Positions 13,705 to 23,313 of a DNA stretch of 64,000 nt are shown in pieces. The position numbers were made by a program, and so were the translations under genes. Positions within the stretch are counted from its first letter, which is position 1. Each line of letters starts with the position of its first letter. This DNA is from Chloroflexota bacterium. Its GTDB lineage: Bacteria; Chloroflexota; Anaerolineae; Caldilineales; Caldilineaceae. The stretch lies in assembly GCA_003451595.1 (NCBI GenBank), contig DMDA01000003.1, forward strand, positions 9,315 to 73,314, written 5' to 3'. A model generated the notes under the pieces. The model had not been told where the DNA came from. It saw only the letters and a list, made by a program, of their open reading frames with translations, and did no database searches.

Positions 13705-15180
13705 TCATGCCTCCACAATGGGCGGTTGGGGCCACCGCTTATGCCACGCAGTCGCCTGTTCGTACGCGTGAGCGGTGCGCAAGACAACAGCCTCGCCCAG
13801 ATGCGGCCCCATGATTTGCAGACCGATCGGCAGCCCAGCGTGGTCGAAGCCGCACGGCACGCTGATCCCACACATGCCCGCCAGATTGAGTGTGATCGTA
13901 AAGACATCGCTCAGATACATCGCCAGCGGGTCATCGGCTTTTTCGCCGATGCGGAAGGCGGTCGTCGGCGCCACCGGGCAAGCGATCACGTCCACTTGCT
14001 CGAACGCCCGCTCGAAATCCTGCTTGATCAGCGTGCGCACCTGCTGCGCCTTGAGGTAGTAGGCGTCGTAGTAGCCGGCGCTCAGCGCATAGGCGCCCAG
14101 CATGATGCGGCGTTTGACCTCGGCGCCGAAGCCCTGCCCGCGCGACATCCGGTAATTCTCCTGGATGCTGTCGGCGCCGGCGCTGTAACCATAGCGCACG
14201 CCATCGAAGCGCGCCAGGTTGGCGCTGGCTTCGGCAGTCGCCACCAGATAGTAGACAGGCAACGCCTTGTCGGTGTTAGGCAGCGAAATCGGCACAACTT
14301 CAGCGCCCAGGGCAGCCAGCGTGTCAATGGCGGCGTGCACCGCCGTCGCTACTTCCGGTTGTACGCCAGCAATGAAATACTCCTGCGGCAAGCCGATGCG
14401 CAGTCCGCGCACGTCACCGGTGAGCGCCTGGCCATAATCGGGGACGGGCGTGGGCATCGTGGTGCTGTCCTGCGGATCGTGACCGGCCATCACCGTGAGG
14501 ATCAACGCAGCGTCGCGCACATCCTTTGCCAGCACGCCGATTTGATCCAGACTGCTGCCGTACGCGACCAGACCGTAGCGGCTGACGCGGCCATAGGATG
14601 GCTTCAACCCGACCACGCCACAGTAGGACGCTGGCAGGCGCACACTGCCGCCGGTGTCAGTGCCAAGCGCAGCCAGCGCCTCTTGCGCCGCCACGGCTGC
14701 GCTCGACCCGCCGCTGCTGCCGCCGGGCACGCGTGTCAGGTCCCAGGGGTTGCGCGTGGTGAAGTAAGCACTGTTTTCTGTGCTCGACCCCATGGCAAAC
14801 TCGTCGGTGTTGGTCTTGCCCAACATCACCATGCCGGCGTCGGCAAGACGCTGCACGGCGGTGGCCGTGTAGGGCGGGACAAAGTTTTCCAGGATGCGGC
14901 TGCCGCAGGTCGTGCGCACGCCTTCGGTGCAAAGCACATCCTTGATCGCCAGCGGGACGCCGAGCAAGGGGGCATCGTCGCCAGCGGCGCGGCGGGCGTC
15001 AGCAGCTTCCGCCTGGGCCAGCGCCAGCTCCACCGTCAACGTCAGGTATGCCTTCACCTGGCTGTCCACCTGCGTGATGCGTTCGATCAGGGCTTGCGTC
15101 AGCTCAACGGCGGTGAAATCGCCAGCGCGCATACCAGCCAGGGCTTCGTGGATCGTCAGTTCGTACAATGCCTGGCGCAT
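13705..15180 (-). CDS. gatA: Asp-tRNA(Asn)/Glu-tRNA(Gln) amidotransferase subunit A
   Basis: The amidase subunit of GatCAB, which releases ammonia from glutamine to convert Glu-tRNA(Gln) or Asp-tRNA(Asn). At 491 residues it is full length. The amidase-signature catalytic Lys is in [12 protein letters not shown], and the glycine/serine-rich segment [14 protein letters not shown] carries the cis-Ser and the nucleophile Ser. The start is the ATG at 15178-15180, with AGGAG five bases upstream; a GTG two codons earlier (15184-15186) is possible. The stop of gatC lies at 15183-15185, so the two genes are translationally coupled. gatB is not in this window. Confidence 0.96.
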   Translation of the reverse strand: MRQALYELTIHEALAGMRAGDFTAVELTQALIERITQVDSQVKAYLTLTVELALAQAEAADARRAAGDDAPLLGVPLAIKDVLCTEGVRTTCGSRILENFVPPYTATAVQRLADAGMVMLGKTNTDEFAMGSSTENSAYFTTRNPWDLTRVPGGSSGGSSAAVAAQEALAALGTDTGGSVRLPASYCGVVGLKPSYGRVSRYGLVAYGSSLDQIGVLAKDVRDAALILTVMAGHDPQDSTTMPTPVPDYGQALTGDVRGLRIGLPQEYFIAGVQPEVATAVHAAIDTLAALGAEVVPISLPNTDKALPVYYLVATAEASANLARFDGVRYGYSAGADSIQENYRMSRGQGFGAEVKRRIMLGAYALSAGYYDAYYLKAQQVRTLIKQDFERAFEQVDVIACPVAPTTAFRIGEKADDPLAMYLSDVFTITLNLAGMCGISVPCGFDHAGLPIGLQIMGPHLGEAVVLRTAHAYEQATAWHKRWPQPPIVEA

Positions 15181-15182
15181 GC

Positions 15183-15473
15183 TCACTCCTCGAAGATAGC
15201 GCGCACGCGAAAGAAGCCATCGGCCTGGTCAGGAGCGTTGCGCAGCGCCACGGCGTTGTCAAGCGAGGGCGTCGGTGTATCCGGCGCCATCACATTGCTG
15301 AGCGGCAGGACGTAAGGCGTCGGCGGCACGTGGCTGGTGTCCACCTGCTGCAGGCGTTCGGCGTACTCCAGAATGGCCGACAATTGGCCGGCGTACAGGG
15401 TCAGTTCGGCTTCACTCAGGCGCAGCCTGGCCAATTCGGCCACATGGCGGACTTCATCGATCGTCAGGTGCAT
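15183..15473 (-). CDS. gatC: Asp-tRNA(Asn)/Glu-tRNA(Gln) amidotransferase subunit C
   Basis: The small 96-residue subunit that wraps around the GatA-GatB interface and stabilises the complex. The start [20 protein letters not shown] is the classic GatC opening; the conserved end [12 protein letters not shown] is also present. The ATG at 15471-15473 is preceded by GGAG at a spacing of seven bases. A terminator-like hairpin ends only about 17 bases before this ATG, so expression must depend on reading through it. gatA follows immediately. Confidence 0.95.
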   Translation of the reverse strand: MHLTIDEVRHVAELARLRLSEAELTLYAGQLSAILEYAERLQQVDTSHVPPTPYVLPLSNVMAPDTPTPSLDNAVALRNAPDQADGFFRVRAIFEE

Positions 15474-15728
15474 CGTCAGACTCCAGACAATAAAAAACGT
15501 CGTGGCGTCAACATTCCACGACGTTGGGCAAACTTGGTCATCCCATTCAACACGCCGTGGAAGCAGTGCCACGGCGCCGGTGCAACTTCACCTGGGCCGG
15601 GGCACGCGTCTAGCTGCGGCAGCCTGTACGGCTGCCCATGCTGCAGCAGCGAGATTGCCAGAGAAGTGAAGCCCAGAAAAGTGAAGATTGCTCACATTCA
15701 ATCCTGATTGGTGTCATGCCTACAATTG
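15474..15728 (-). promoter_or_regulatory. Long structured 5' leader of gatCA (candidate attenuator, class unknown)
   Basis: About 255 nt lie between the predicted transcription start and the gatC ATG. On the minus strand the leader holds a hairpin GGCAGCC-GTACA-GGCTGCC, a small hairpin GGTG-AAGTTG-CACC, and a third hairpin at 15553-15574 (GCCGTGG with CCACGGC). The 3' arm of the third hairpin can compete for the 5' arm of the terminator at 15496-15525. This is the layout of a transcription attenuator. I searched for the T-box core (GGGTGGTACCGCG) and do not see it; the nearest phrase, GGGATGACC, is not convincing. A 34-codon upstream ORF starting [10 protein letters not shown] is present but has no obvious runs of regulatory codons. 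Confidence 0.6.
15496..15525 (-). terminator. Attenuator terminator in the gatC leader
   Basis: On the minus strand AACGTCGTGG (15516-15525) pairs perfectly with CCACGACGTT (15496-15505) around a 10-nt loop, and TTTTTTATTG follows. It lies immediately upstream of the gatC ribosome site. The upstream arm CCACGGCGTGTT (15548-15559) could instead pair with the 5' arm of this stem, giving a mutually exclusive antiterminator. Confidence 0.85.
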
Positions 15729-15734
15729 GGTGCG

Positions 15735-15763
15735 AGTATAGCCGTCAACATAGCGCCTGTCAA
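15735..15763 (-). promoter_or_regulatory. Sigma-70-type promoter of the gatCA transcript
   Basis: TTGACA (15758-15763) and TATACT (15735-15740), read on the minus strand, with a 17-base spacer. This is a near-consensus promoter, placed divergently from rnhA. Confidence 0.88.
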
Positions 15764-15839
15764 GCCGAAGCAGGCGCAAAAATCAACTTCCCAAACCCAA
15801 AACTTGCCAAATCTGCGCATCGCTTCCAAACTGTCCGCC

Positions 15840-16355
15840 ATGAACTCTAATGCTGCGGAGGCGACGCCCGCTGTCATCATCTACACCGACGGCGGCTGTC
15901 TCGGCAATCCAGGACCAGGCGGCTGGGCAGCGATCCTGCGCTATGGTCGCCATACGAAAGAGTTGACCGGACGCGCCAGCCTGACCACCAATAACCGTAT
16001 GGAATTGCGCGCCGCCATCGAGGCGCTCAACACGCTCAATCGCCCCTGTCGCGTTGAAATCTACACCGACAGTGAATACCTGCGGCGCGGGATCACGGAA
16101 TGGGTGAAGGGATGGCAGCGCAACGGTTGGAAGACCGCCACCAAACAGCCAGTAAAGAATCGCGATCTGTGGCAGGCGCTGCTGGCGGCAGTGGAGCGCC
16201 ACGCGCCGGCCGGCGGCGTCACCTGGCAGTGGACGCGTGGGCACGCAGGCGATGAACTCAACGAACGTGCGGATGAGCTGGCAAATGGCGCGGCGCGCGC
16301 CGCTACACGCGACGATCCGCCCGATCTGGAACCCTCTCAACCCTCACTGGAATAG
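15840..16355 (+). CDS. rnhA: Ribonuclease HI
   Basis: Degrades the RNA strand of RNA-DNA hybrids in the cytoplasm. The protein has 171 residues and all four acidic catalytic residues are visible: Asp in [14 protein letters not shown], Glu in [13 protein letters not shown], Asp in [11 protein letters not shown], and the last Asp in NERADELAN, with the active-site His in TRGHAGDE. The start is the ATG at 15840-15842; an extension of the frame upstream overlaps the gatC promoter region and is rejected. A short acidic/proline tail ([14 protein letters not shown]) ends the protein. The last 19 bases overlap the convergent membrane-protein gene. Confidence 0.95.
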   Translation: MNSNAAEATPAVIIYTDGGCLGNPGPGGWAAILRYGRHTKELTGRASLTTNNRMELRAAIEALNTLNRPCRVEIYTDSEYLRRGITEWVKGWQRNGWKTATKQPVKNRDLWQALLAAVERHAPAGGVTWQWTRGHAGDELNERADELANGAARAATRDDPPDLEPSQPSLE

Positions 16356-16843
16356 GTATTGGCATAGGCTTGGTCGTCGCACGCCGCCAACTGTGCGGCC
16401 AACCCAGGCAACACGACCGGCGCTGTACGTTGCAGCCAACGGCCATGGGCGATGCCGAGGCGCCCACTGGTCAGGTCTTTGGCGCTCCAGACGCCGCGAT
16501 AGCGCACAAAGCCCGCAATCTCCCACGTGTACAACACCAGCAGAGCCAGCCATGTCGGCAGCCAGAAGCCGACAAAGACAAAGGCAATGTAATGGCGGGC
16601 GGGATGGTCGTCATCGACGATGGCAGGCGAGAAGCCGCTCACGCCAAACTGACGCGGCGGCGCCCCCGCCATCTGACGCAGAAAACGCAGCGGTGCGCCA
16701 ACCTCCTGCAAGCGGATGCCGGCGCACTCTTCGGCGATGTGCAAAATGAACCAGACGGCGCCGGCCCACCCTGGCGGCGCCAGGCGCGCATTCACTTGTA
16801 GATAATCGAGAAAGCGATCGAGACCGGAACGCAATAACGGCAT
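16337..16843 (-). CDS. Hypothetical membrane protein
   Basis: I do not recognise this protein. From the ATG at 16841-16843 (GAGG five bases upstream) it has 168 residues; an ATG at 16904-16906 would add 21. It shows one clear hydrophobic hairpin, [30 protein letters not shown], and a possible weaker segment [19 protein letters not shown]. Charged loops contain DDDHPARH. The C-terminus overlaps the end of the convergent rnhA by 19 bases. It lies downstream of a Cys-rich small protein gene on the same strand. No function is proposed. Confidence 0.6.
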   Translation of the reverse strand: MPLLRSGLDRFLDYLQVNARLAPPGWAGAVWFILHIAEECAGIRLQEVGAPLRFLRQMAGAPPRQFGVSGFSPAIVDDDHPARHYIAFVFVGFWLPTWLALLVLYTWEIAGFVRYRGVWSAKDLTSGRLGIAHGRWLQRTAPVVLPGLAAQLAACDDQAYANTYSSEG

Positions 16844-16973
16844 GACATCCTCAAGTACAACGGCGCAGGGTGGCAATGCCAACCACTGCGCCGTGTCTGG
16901 TTCCATCAGAGAAGAGGTGGATGTGTCCGTCCCGACGCTGCACTGGGGGCGCCAATGCGACGTCGGTTGGGGG

Positions 16974-17300
16974 CTAGTGCTCGCTGTGTGAGGCTGGCAG
17001 GCGTCCCAGGGCGCGCCAGCGATCAGCGGCGCCGTGACGGAAGAGCGCCGGGTCAAAGCTCGCCAGGAACTCCCAACCTTCGGCGGCCAACCCTTCCTGT
17101 ACGTCCTTAGTCAGGTCGAACTCCAGCGTGCGCCCATCGGTGCGCACTTCGAAGTGGATCAAGTTGTCGTTGCCATCATCCACGACCTCGACGATGCAGG
17201 GGCGATCGGTGCCCATCGGCTTCTGGAAGAAAGCAGCAGAACAGCGCGCGCAAAATGAAAGGCTCGCATCGCAATAGCCACGATCCATGACGATCTTCAT
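16974..17300 (-). CDS. Conserved-looking small protein with an N-terminal Cys cluster
   Basis: A 108-residue soluble protein of unknown function. The N-terminus has CDASLSFCARCSAAF, i.e. C-x6-C-x2-C, with a fourth Cys in DRPCIVEVVDDG, which could form a metal site. The rest looks like a small alpha/beta domain (DNLIHFEVRTDGRTLEFDL). The start at the ATG 17298-17300 has a perfect AAGGAGG ribosome site at 7-8 bases, strong evidence that it is a real and well-translated gene. It precedes the membrane-protein gene at 16843 with a gap of about 130 bases and lies downstream of purH. Confidence 0.7.
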   Translation of the reverse strand: MKIVMDRGYCDASLSFCARCSAAFFQKPMGTDRPCIVEVVDDGNDNLIHFEVRTDGRTLEFDLTKDVQEGLAAEGWEFLASFDPALFRHGAADRWRALGRLPASHSEH

Positions 17301-17478
17301 GTGTACCTCCTTGGGTGTACCTTGCAGCTCCAAAGGCGTGCGGAGCGCAAAAGTGTTTCTTTCACTATACTCGAAAAAGTCAGAATCGGCGCAAAATGCA
17401 AGCTGCTCTCAAAGCAAAATGGAGGCCATCCAGCAGGCCAATCGGCGCCATGGATGGCCAGCAATCCCACTGGTTGCA

Positions 17479-19029
17479 TCAATGGCGGAAATGACGCGCG
17501 CCCGTAAAGCACATCACCAGTCCCAAGCGATCGACGGCGGCGATCACCTCGTCGTCGCGCACCGAGCCACCCGGTTGCACCACCGCCGTAATGCCGTGTT
17601 TGGCGGCGGCTTCGATGCCATCGGCAAAGGGGAAGAAGGCATCTGAGGCCATGACGGCGCCGCGGCTGCGTTCGCCCGCCTTGTGCCCAGCCATCATCAC
17701 CGAGTCGACGCGACTCATCTGGCCGGCGCCCACGCCGACGGTGGCCTGATCCTTGACATAGACGATGGCGTTGCTTTTGATGTGCCGCGCGGCGCGCCAA
17801 GCAAAGGCCAGGTCAAGCAACTGTTCAGGGGTGGGCTGGCGCTGGCTAACCACGCGCCAGGCGCCCACCTGCATATCCGCCTCACTGCGATCGAGTTCCT
17901 GCACCAATACGCCGCCGACGATGCTGCGCAGACTGAGCGGTCGCGTCGAAGCGCCGCTGTGCACCAGGAGGCGCACATTCTTCTTGCGTTGCAGCAACGC
18001 CAGCGCCTCTGGTTCATAGGCGGGCGCCGCCACCACCTCTAGGAAGAGATCGGCAGCCTGCTGCGCGGTCGCCAGATCGAGCGGGCGATTGACGGCCAGG
18101 ATGCCGCCAAAGGCGCTCACAGGGTCAGACGCCAAGGCTTTCTGGTAGGCCTCGACCAGCGTATCAGCACTCGCCAGCCCACAAGGGTTGCCGTGCTTGA
18201 TGATGGCAACTGTGGGCGCCGCAAAGTCCTGCGCCGTCGTCCATGCGCCATCCAGGTCGAGCCAGTTGTTGTAGCTCATTTCCTTGCCGTGCAGCACTTC
18301 AAACGCGGGCTGCTCGCCGGCGTAGGTATACAGCCCACCAGCCTGATGCGGATTCTCACCGTACCGATTGCGTTGAAACAGCGTCAGGTCAAGATGCAGC
18401 TCAGCGGGGAGGGCAGAGGCGTCTTCATCGGCGCCAGGCGCACCTTCACCCAGTTGCTCGGCCAGGTAGGCGGCGATGGCTGCATCGTATTCGGCCGTGT
18501 GGCGGAAGGCTTTGAGCGCCAGCCGGCGGCGTAGATGGGCGCCGGTGCCGCCAGCGGCAAATGCTTCGGCCACCGTTGCGTAATCCTCCGGGTCGCAAAC
18601 CACAGTCACCGACTCGTGATTCTTGGCGGCGGCGCGCAGCAACGCCACGCCGCCAATGTCGATCTCCTCAATAGCGGTCGACATGGATACATTGGGCTGA
18701 GCCACGGTCGCCTGGAAAGGGTAGAGGTTGACAACCACCAGATCGATGGCGCCGATGTGGTGCTGCGCCAGTTCCTCTTGATGCTGTGGCGTGCGTCGCG
18801 CCAGGATGCCGCCGTGGATCGCTGGATGCAGTGTCTTGACACGACCGCCCAATATTTCGGGGAAGCCGGTGACTTCCTCCACCTGCAGCACGGGAATCCC
18901 GGCGGCTTCCAATTTGCGTGCAGTGCCGCCGCTGGCGATCAACTCACCGCCCGCCGCTGCCAGTTGCGCAGCGAAGTGCTCCAGCCCGCGCTTATCCGAT
19001 ACCGAAAGCAATGCCCGGAACGAGGCCAT
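17479..19029 (-). CDS. purH: Bifunctional AICAR formyltransferase/IMP cyclohydrolase
   Basis: Performs the last two steps of IMP synthesis: formylation of AICAR (ZMP) with 10-formyltetrahydrofolate and ring closure. The 516-residue protein has the N-terminal MGS-like cyclohydrolase domain ([36 protein letters not shown]) and the C-terminal transformylase domain, with the catalytic Lys-His in [11 protein letters not shown] and the RYGENPHQ segment. The C-terminus [11 protein letters not shown] is the usual RHFxH end. The ATG at 19027-19029 has AAGGAG upstream. The ZTP riboswitch and terminator upstream should switch it on when ZMP/ZTP accumulates. Confidence 0.97.
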   Translation of the reverse strand: MASFRALLSVSDKRGLEHFAAQLAAAGGELIASGGTARKLEAAGIPVLQVEEVTGFPEILGGRVKTLHPAIHGGILARRTPQHQEELAQHHIGAIDLVVVNLYPFQATVAQPNVSMSTAIEEIDIGGVALLRAAAKNHESVTVVCDPEDYATVAEAFAAGGTGAHLRRRLALKAFRHTAEYDAAIAAYLAEQLGEGAPGADEDASALPAELHLDLTLFQRNRYGENPHQAGGLYTYAGEQPAFEVLHGKEMSYNNWLDLDGAWTTAQDFAAPTVAIIKHGNPCGLASADTLVEAYQKALASDPVSAFGGILAVNRPLDLATAQQAADLFLEVVAAPAYEPEALALLQRKKNVRLLVHSGASTRPLSLRSIVGGVLVQELDRSEADMQVGAWRVVSQRQPTPEQLLDLAFAWRAARHIKSNAIVYVKDQATVGVGAGQMSRVDSVMMAGHKAGERSRGAVMASDAFFPFADGIEAAAKHGITAVVQPGGSVRDDEVIAAVDRLGLVMCFTGARHFRH

Positions 19030-19074
19030 GATGCGTGCTCCTTACTCCAAACTGTTGTGTCAGAAAAAGAAACA

Positions 19075-19103
19075 GGCAGCCAGACAGGACATGTCCGGCT
19101 GCC
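19075..19103 (-). terminator. Terminator stem of the purH leader
   Basis: A 12-bp stem on the minus strand (GGCAGCCGGACA with TGTCTGGCTGCC, one G-U pair) and a 5-nt loop is followed by TGTTTCTTTTTC. It directly follows the ZTP aptamer and touches its 3' end, as expected for an expression platform. Confidence 0.9.
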
Positions 19104-19197
19104 CGACCCAGGCGAACGATTGACAGCGATCATGGCAGGCTTCCCCGGTGGTTGCCCCCACCTTGCGCCGGAACGCATCATCGCCAGTTAGCCTGCC
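19104..19197 (-). promoter_or_regulatory. ZTP (pfl) riboswitch controlling purH
   Basis: Read on the minus strand, GGCAGGCT (19190-19197) pairs with AGCCTGCC (19134-19141) as helix P1. The internal segment GGCGCAAGGTGG...CAACCACCGGGGAAGCC and the 3' subdomain TCGCCTGGGTC match the conserved core of ZTP riboswitches, which has ACCACCGGGGAGC and a distal CCGCCTGGGC pseudoknot partner. The aptamer sits between a near-consensus promoter and a terminator, upstream of purH, the best-known ZTP-riboswitch target. ZTP/ZMP accumulates when formyl-folate is short; binding should disrupt the terminator and turn purH on. Confidence 0.9.
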
Positions 19198-19216
19198 AGA
19201 CAACTCAATTACCGCG

Positions 19217-19245
19217 AGTATAGGAGGGACAGGTGCGGCTGTCAA
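19217..19245 (-). promoter_or_regulatory. Sigma-70-type promoter of the purH transcript
   Basis: TTGACA (19240-19245) and TATACT (19217-19222) on the minus strand with a 17-base spacer, about 20 bases before the ZTP aptamer. Confidence 0.88.
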
Positions 19246-19388
19246 GCACAATTGGGCAGAAATTAGCACTTCCTGGATTCGAGTTCAGATGCGTCACTGT
19301 GATATACTCAGGTGTGGCGCGTCGCCAGGCGGATGTCAGGTGCACGCGCGATAAAGCCCAACTGGTAGGGAAAACGAAGGGGAGACGA

Positions 19389-19940
19389 ATGAGTTACGAC
19401 GGGCGCGTGTTCACAGTGCAACTAGGCAGTGTTATGCGCAAACTGCCGCTATTTGAGGTGGCGCCAGGCGTCAAAATTGCGATCTTCAACATGCTCGGCG
19501 ACACAGAAGTCGTTGAAACAGCCGCGGCAATGCTGGCAGCGCGACTGCCAACGCACGCCGAGGTGCTGGTCGTGCCCGAAGTCAAGGCTGTGCCGTTGGC
19601 GCACGCGCTGTCGGTGGCCAGCAGGTTGCCTTATGTCGTAGTACGCAAGGTGCGCAAGCCCTACATGGTGAATTGTCTTGAAACGGAAGTGCTCAGTATC
19701 ACCACCGGCGCACCGCAGACGCTCTTCGTTGATGGCAAAGATGTGCCTCTGGTGCGTGACAAGCAGGTCGTCCTGGTGGACGATGTGATCAGCACCGGCA
19801 GCACAATTCGAGGGCTGCGCCAGCTAATGGCTCTCGCCAATGCCAGGGTGGTGAGCGAAATGGCCGTCTTCACAGAGGGCAACCCAGAAGATTGGGATGA
19901 CATCATTGCGTTGGGGCACTTGCCGATCTTCACGGATTGA
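19389..19940 (+). CDS. Purine-type phosphoribosyltransferase
   Basis: A 183-residue type I phosphoribosyltransferase. The PRPP-binding motif is [17 protein letters not shown] (about 128-144), with a flexible-loop/hood region containing [22 protein letters not shown] upstream. The overall pattern is closest to adenine or xanthine phosphoribosyltransferases that salvage free bases. The ATG at 19389-19391 has GGGGAGACGA before it. A TATACT box at 19303-19308 may be its -10 element, but the -35 region is poor. It is divergent from purH, so de novo synthesis and salvage share one intergenic region. Confidence 0.85.
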   Translation: MSYDGRVFTVQLGSVMRKLPLFEVAPGVKIAIFNMLGDTEVVETAAAMLAARLPTHAEVLVVPEVKAVPLAHALSVASRLPYVVVRKVRKPYMVNCLETEVLSITTGAPQTLFVDGKDVPLVRDKQVVLVDDVISTGSTIRGLRQLMALANARVVSEMAVFTEGNPEDWDDIIALGHLPIFTD

Positions 19941-19992
19941 CCATGCGCAGACCTTGACCGCTCAGCATTTCCGTTTATTGCTGTCTTCGCAG

Positions 19993-20048
19993 CGCCGTGA
20001 AGATAACGCCGTGAAGATAACGCCGTAAAGATAACGCCGTAAAAGAGG
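19993..20048 (+). repeat. Four tandem copies of a 14-bp unit upstream of prfA
   Basis: Units CGCCGTGAAGATAA (19993-20006), the same (20007-20020), CGCCGTAAAGATAA (20021-20034) and a diverged fourth copy (20035-20048). The fourth copy runs into the GAGGTG ribosome site of prfA, so the array is transcribed in its 5' UTR and copy-number change could alter translation. Confidence 0.85.
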
Positions 20049-20057
20049 TGTGAATGT

Positions 20058-21143
<1,086 letters not shown>

Positions 21144-21232
21144 GTTGCAACGCAGCCAGACGTGGGGCAGACGTAACGTTCCAGTGCCGCAGCGGTCTTG
21201 CTTGCGCCTCCCAATGGTCAGCACAAAGTCAG

Positions 21233-21260
21233 TTGCTGCGCCGCCGAATTTTGCTACAAT
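21233..21260 (+). promoter_or_regulatory. Putative promoter of prmC
   Basis: TTGCTG (21233-21238) and TACAAT (21255-21260) with a 16-base spacer, about 100 bases before the prmC start. A moderate match. Confidence 0.45.
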
Positions 21261-21359
21261 GATACGCACTCTCCGGCGTTAAGATGCTGCATGCGTCTTG
21301 ACGCCGCCGCAACACAATGCAAGGATGCAATACTTTCATAGATTCCCAGGAGGAGACAA

Positions 21360-22412
21360 TTGGCGATCTTACAGTTGGATGTTCGACCATGGAAGGGCGA
21401 ACGCCGGAATCTACGCGCTCAACGGCGAGCTGCGACCGGCCCGAATGTAGACCTGCCGCACCACGATCCACGCCTCAACGCGCAGCGCAATGGTGATACA
21501 CCAGCTGCAAGCGATGATCCGCCGATCTGGCAGCAAGTCGTCTGGAAGCTTTCCCAAGACACCGAAGTCGGTCCTGCGATCAACGCCGCCACTCAACGCC
21601 TGGAAGAGGCGCACATCACGACCGCTCGCCTCGACGCCCAGGTATTGCTGGCTCATGTGCTCGGCGTTGACCGCAGTTGGCTCTTTGCCCATTATGAGCA
21701 TGTGCTGACGCATGAGCAGGCCGAACAGTTCATGGAGCTGGTTGTGCGCCGCGTGGCGCATGAACCTGTCGCCTATCTCGTCAACCACAAGGAGTTTTAC
21801 GGGATTGACCTCTACGTTGACCCTCATGTCCTGATTCCGCGCCCCGAAACCGAGATGTTGGTTGACCAGGTGCTGGCTGAAGTATCCATCCGCAACGCGG
21901 AGCGGCTGGTCGTGGCAGACGTGGGCACAGGCAGCGGCGCAATCGCACTAGCTGTGGCGACCAGCGCCCCCAGTGCATACGTTTACGCGCTCGACATCAG
22001 CGCTGACGCCCTGAACGTGGCGCAACGCAATGTCGCTCGATACGCAATGGACAAACGCATCACGCTGGTGCGCAGCGATCTGTTGGCAAAATTGCCGGCG
22101 CGCGCTGATATCGTGGTCGCCAATCTGCCTTATGTCACCAGCGACGATTACGTCACGCTGGAGCCAGATGTGCGCAACTATGAGCCGGTGGGGGCGTTGG
22201 TGGGCGGCCCGCTTGGTCTCGATCTGATCACCCGGCTGTTGCGCCAGTTGCCCAGACACGTGACGCCCGACGCCTTTGTTGCCCTGGAGATCGGCTACAA
22301 TCAGGGCGCAGCGGTCATCGGCCTGGTGGAGACGCTCTTGCCACAGGCAACGCAGGTCGAGCTTCACCGCGACTATCAGGGCCACGACCGCGTGGTCACT
22401 TTTCAACTGTAA
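21360..22412 (+). CDS. prmC: Release factor glutamine methyltransferase PrmC (HemK)
   Basis: An S-adenosylmethionine-dependent N5-glutamine methyltransferase that modifies the GGQ motif of release factors. The catalytic signature is VVANLPYV (N-[LP]-P-Y), the SAM-binding loop is [17 protein letters not shown], and [17 protein letters not shown] matches the PRPETE segment. The N-terminal helical RF-binding domain is present ([23 protein letters not shown]). The start codon is a TTG at 21360-21362 with an excellent AGGAGGAGACAA site. This leaves an extra N-terminal stretch of about 60 polar residues before the usual domain, which is unusual; no better start lies downstream. Confidence 0.93.
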   Translation: MAILQLDVRPWKGERRNLRAQRRAATGPNVDLPHHDPRLNAQRNGDTPAASDDPPIWQQVVWKLSQDTEVGPAINAATQRLEEAHITTARLDAQVLLAHVLGVDRSWLFAHYEHVLTHEQAEQFMELVVRRVAHEPVAYLVNHKEFYGIDLYVDPHVLIPRPETEMLVDQVLAEVSIRNAERLVVADVGTGSGAIALAVATSAPSAYVYALDISADALNVAQRNVARYAMDKRITLVRSDLLAKLPARADIVVANLPYVTSDDYVTLEPDVRNYEPVGALVGGPLGLDLITRLLRQLPRHVTPDAFVALEIGYNQGAAVIGLVETLLPQATQVELHRDYQGHDRVVTFQL

Positions 22413-22452
22413 ATCACATCTGTAAATCACACCTTCACGGCAAGCAGGTTCT

Positions 22453-23301
22453 ATGCGTCGCTTTGATCTTGTCATCCTCGACCTTGACGGCACCATCATC
22501 AACGCCTACCAGCGCCTGCCCATCAGCCAGGCAGTGCACGACACCATCGCCGCCGTGCAGGCGACTGGCGTCATCGTCACCATCGGCACCGGGCGCACAC
22601 TGGACTACATTCGGCACAGTCTGCATGGCAATCTGGCGTTGACGCATCCCGTCCTCACCACGCAGGGCGCCGTGATCGGCGACCCGGTGAGCGGCCATGT
22701 GCTGGCAGAAGTCACACTCCCGCTCGACAAGGCACGCGACATTGCGGCCTTTGTCGATGCGCACCGCTATCCGACGGCCTTCTATTTCAACGATGCTGAC
22801 GGACACACGCAGGTCTTCCGCAACTCTCTGGGCGCCACCCCATCAGAAGAGACGTTGCTCCAGCATCTCCTCGGCATCCCTGGCGTACAGGTCGAGGCGT
22901 TTTCACCACTGCTGACGGCGCCCAACGCCCACCCCCCTGTCAAGGTCATCGCCTTCAATCACGGCATTCCCGGCGACATCGACCTCTTGCCTGAATATCA
23001 ACAACGCTTTCCAACGCTCAGCATTACCCGCACGCACGAATGGTTGGTCGAGACGACTGCGGCTGGCGTCGACAAAGGCAGCGGTCTGCGCCGTCTCTGC
23101 GACCTGCTTGGCATCGACATTCGCCGCGTGATGGCGATCGGGGACAGTGACAACGACATCCCCATGCTGGAGGCTGCCGGTCTGGGCGTGGCGATGGGCA
23201 ACGCCGGTGACCATGTCAAGGCTGTAGCCGACTGGATCGCGCCCACCATCGATGAAGAAGGTGCGGCGGTGGCGATGCAACGCTGGATTCTCGGCGCATA
23301 G
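22453..23301 (+). CDS. Cof-type HAD-IIB phosphatase
   Basis: A 282-residue cytoplasmic phosphatase. The nucleophile motif is [12 protein letters not shown] at the N-terminus, motif II lies in [11 protein letters not shown] and motif IV is [25 protein letters not shown], with a C2B-type cap between. The family dephosphorylates sugar phosphates, pyridoxal phosphate or FMN-like substrates; the exact one cannot be read from sequence. It follows prmC by 40 bp and precedes the M1 peptidase gene by 12 bp, so the three are probably cotranscribed. Confidence 0.9.
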   Translation: MRRFDLVILDLDGTIINAYQRLPISQAVHDTIAAVQATGVIVTIGTGRTLDYIRHSLHGNLALTHPVLTTQGAVIGDPVSGHVLAEVTLPLDKARDIAAFVDAHRYPTAFYFNDADGHTQVFRNSLGATPSEETLLQHLLGIPGVQVEAFSPLLTAPNAHPPVKVIAFNHGIPGDIDLLPEYQQRFPTLSITRTHEWLVETTAAGVDKGSGLRRLCDLLGIDIRRVMAIGDSDNDIPMLEAAGLGVAMGNAGDHVKAVADWIAPTIDEEGAAVAMQRWILGA

Positions 23302-23313
23302 CAGGTGACAACC

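Noticed and set aside
13663..15315. 550-residue plus-strand frame opposite gatA
   Set aside because: Its codons are the complement of a fully conserved amidase gene; His- and Arg-rich composition without motifs.
15540..15552. T-box core in the gatC leader
   Set aside because: GGGATGACC is the nearest phrase and lacks the conserved GGGTGGTACCGCG bulge; the leader is kept as an unclassified attenuator.
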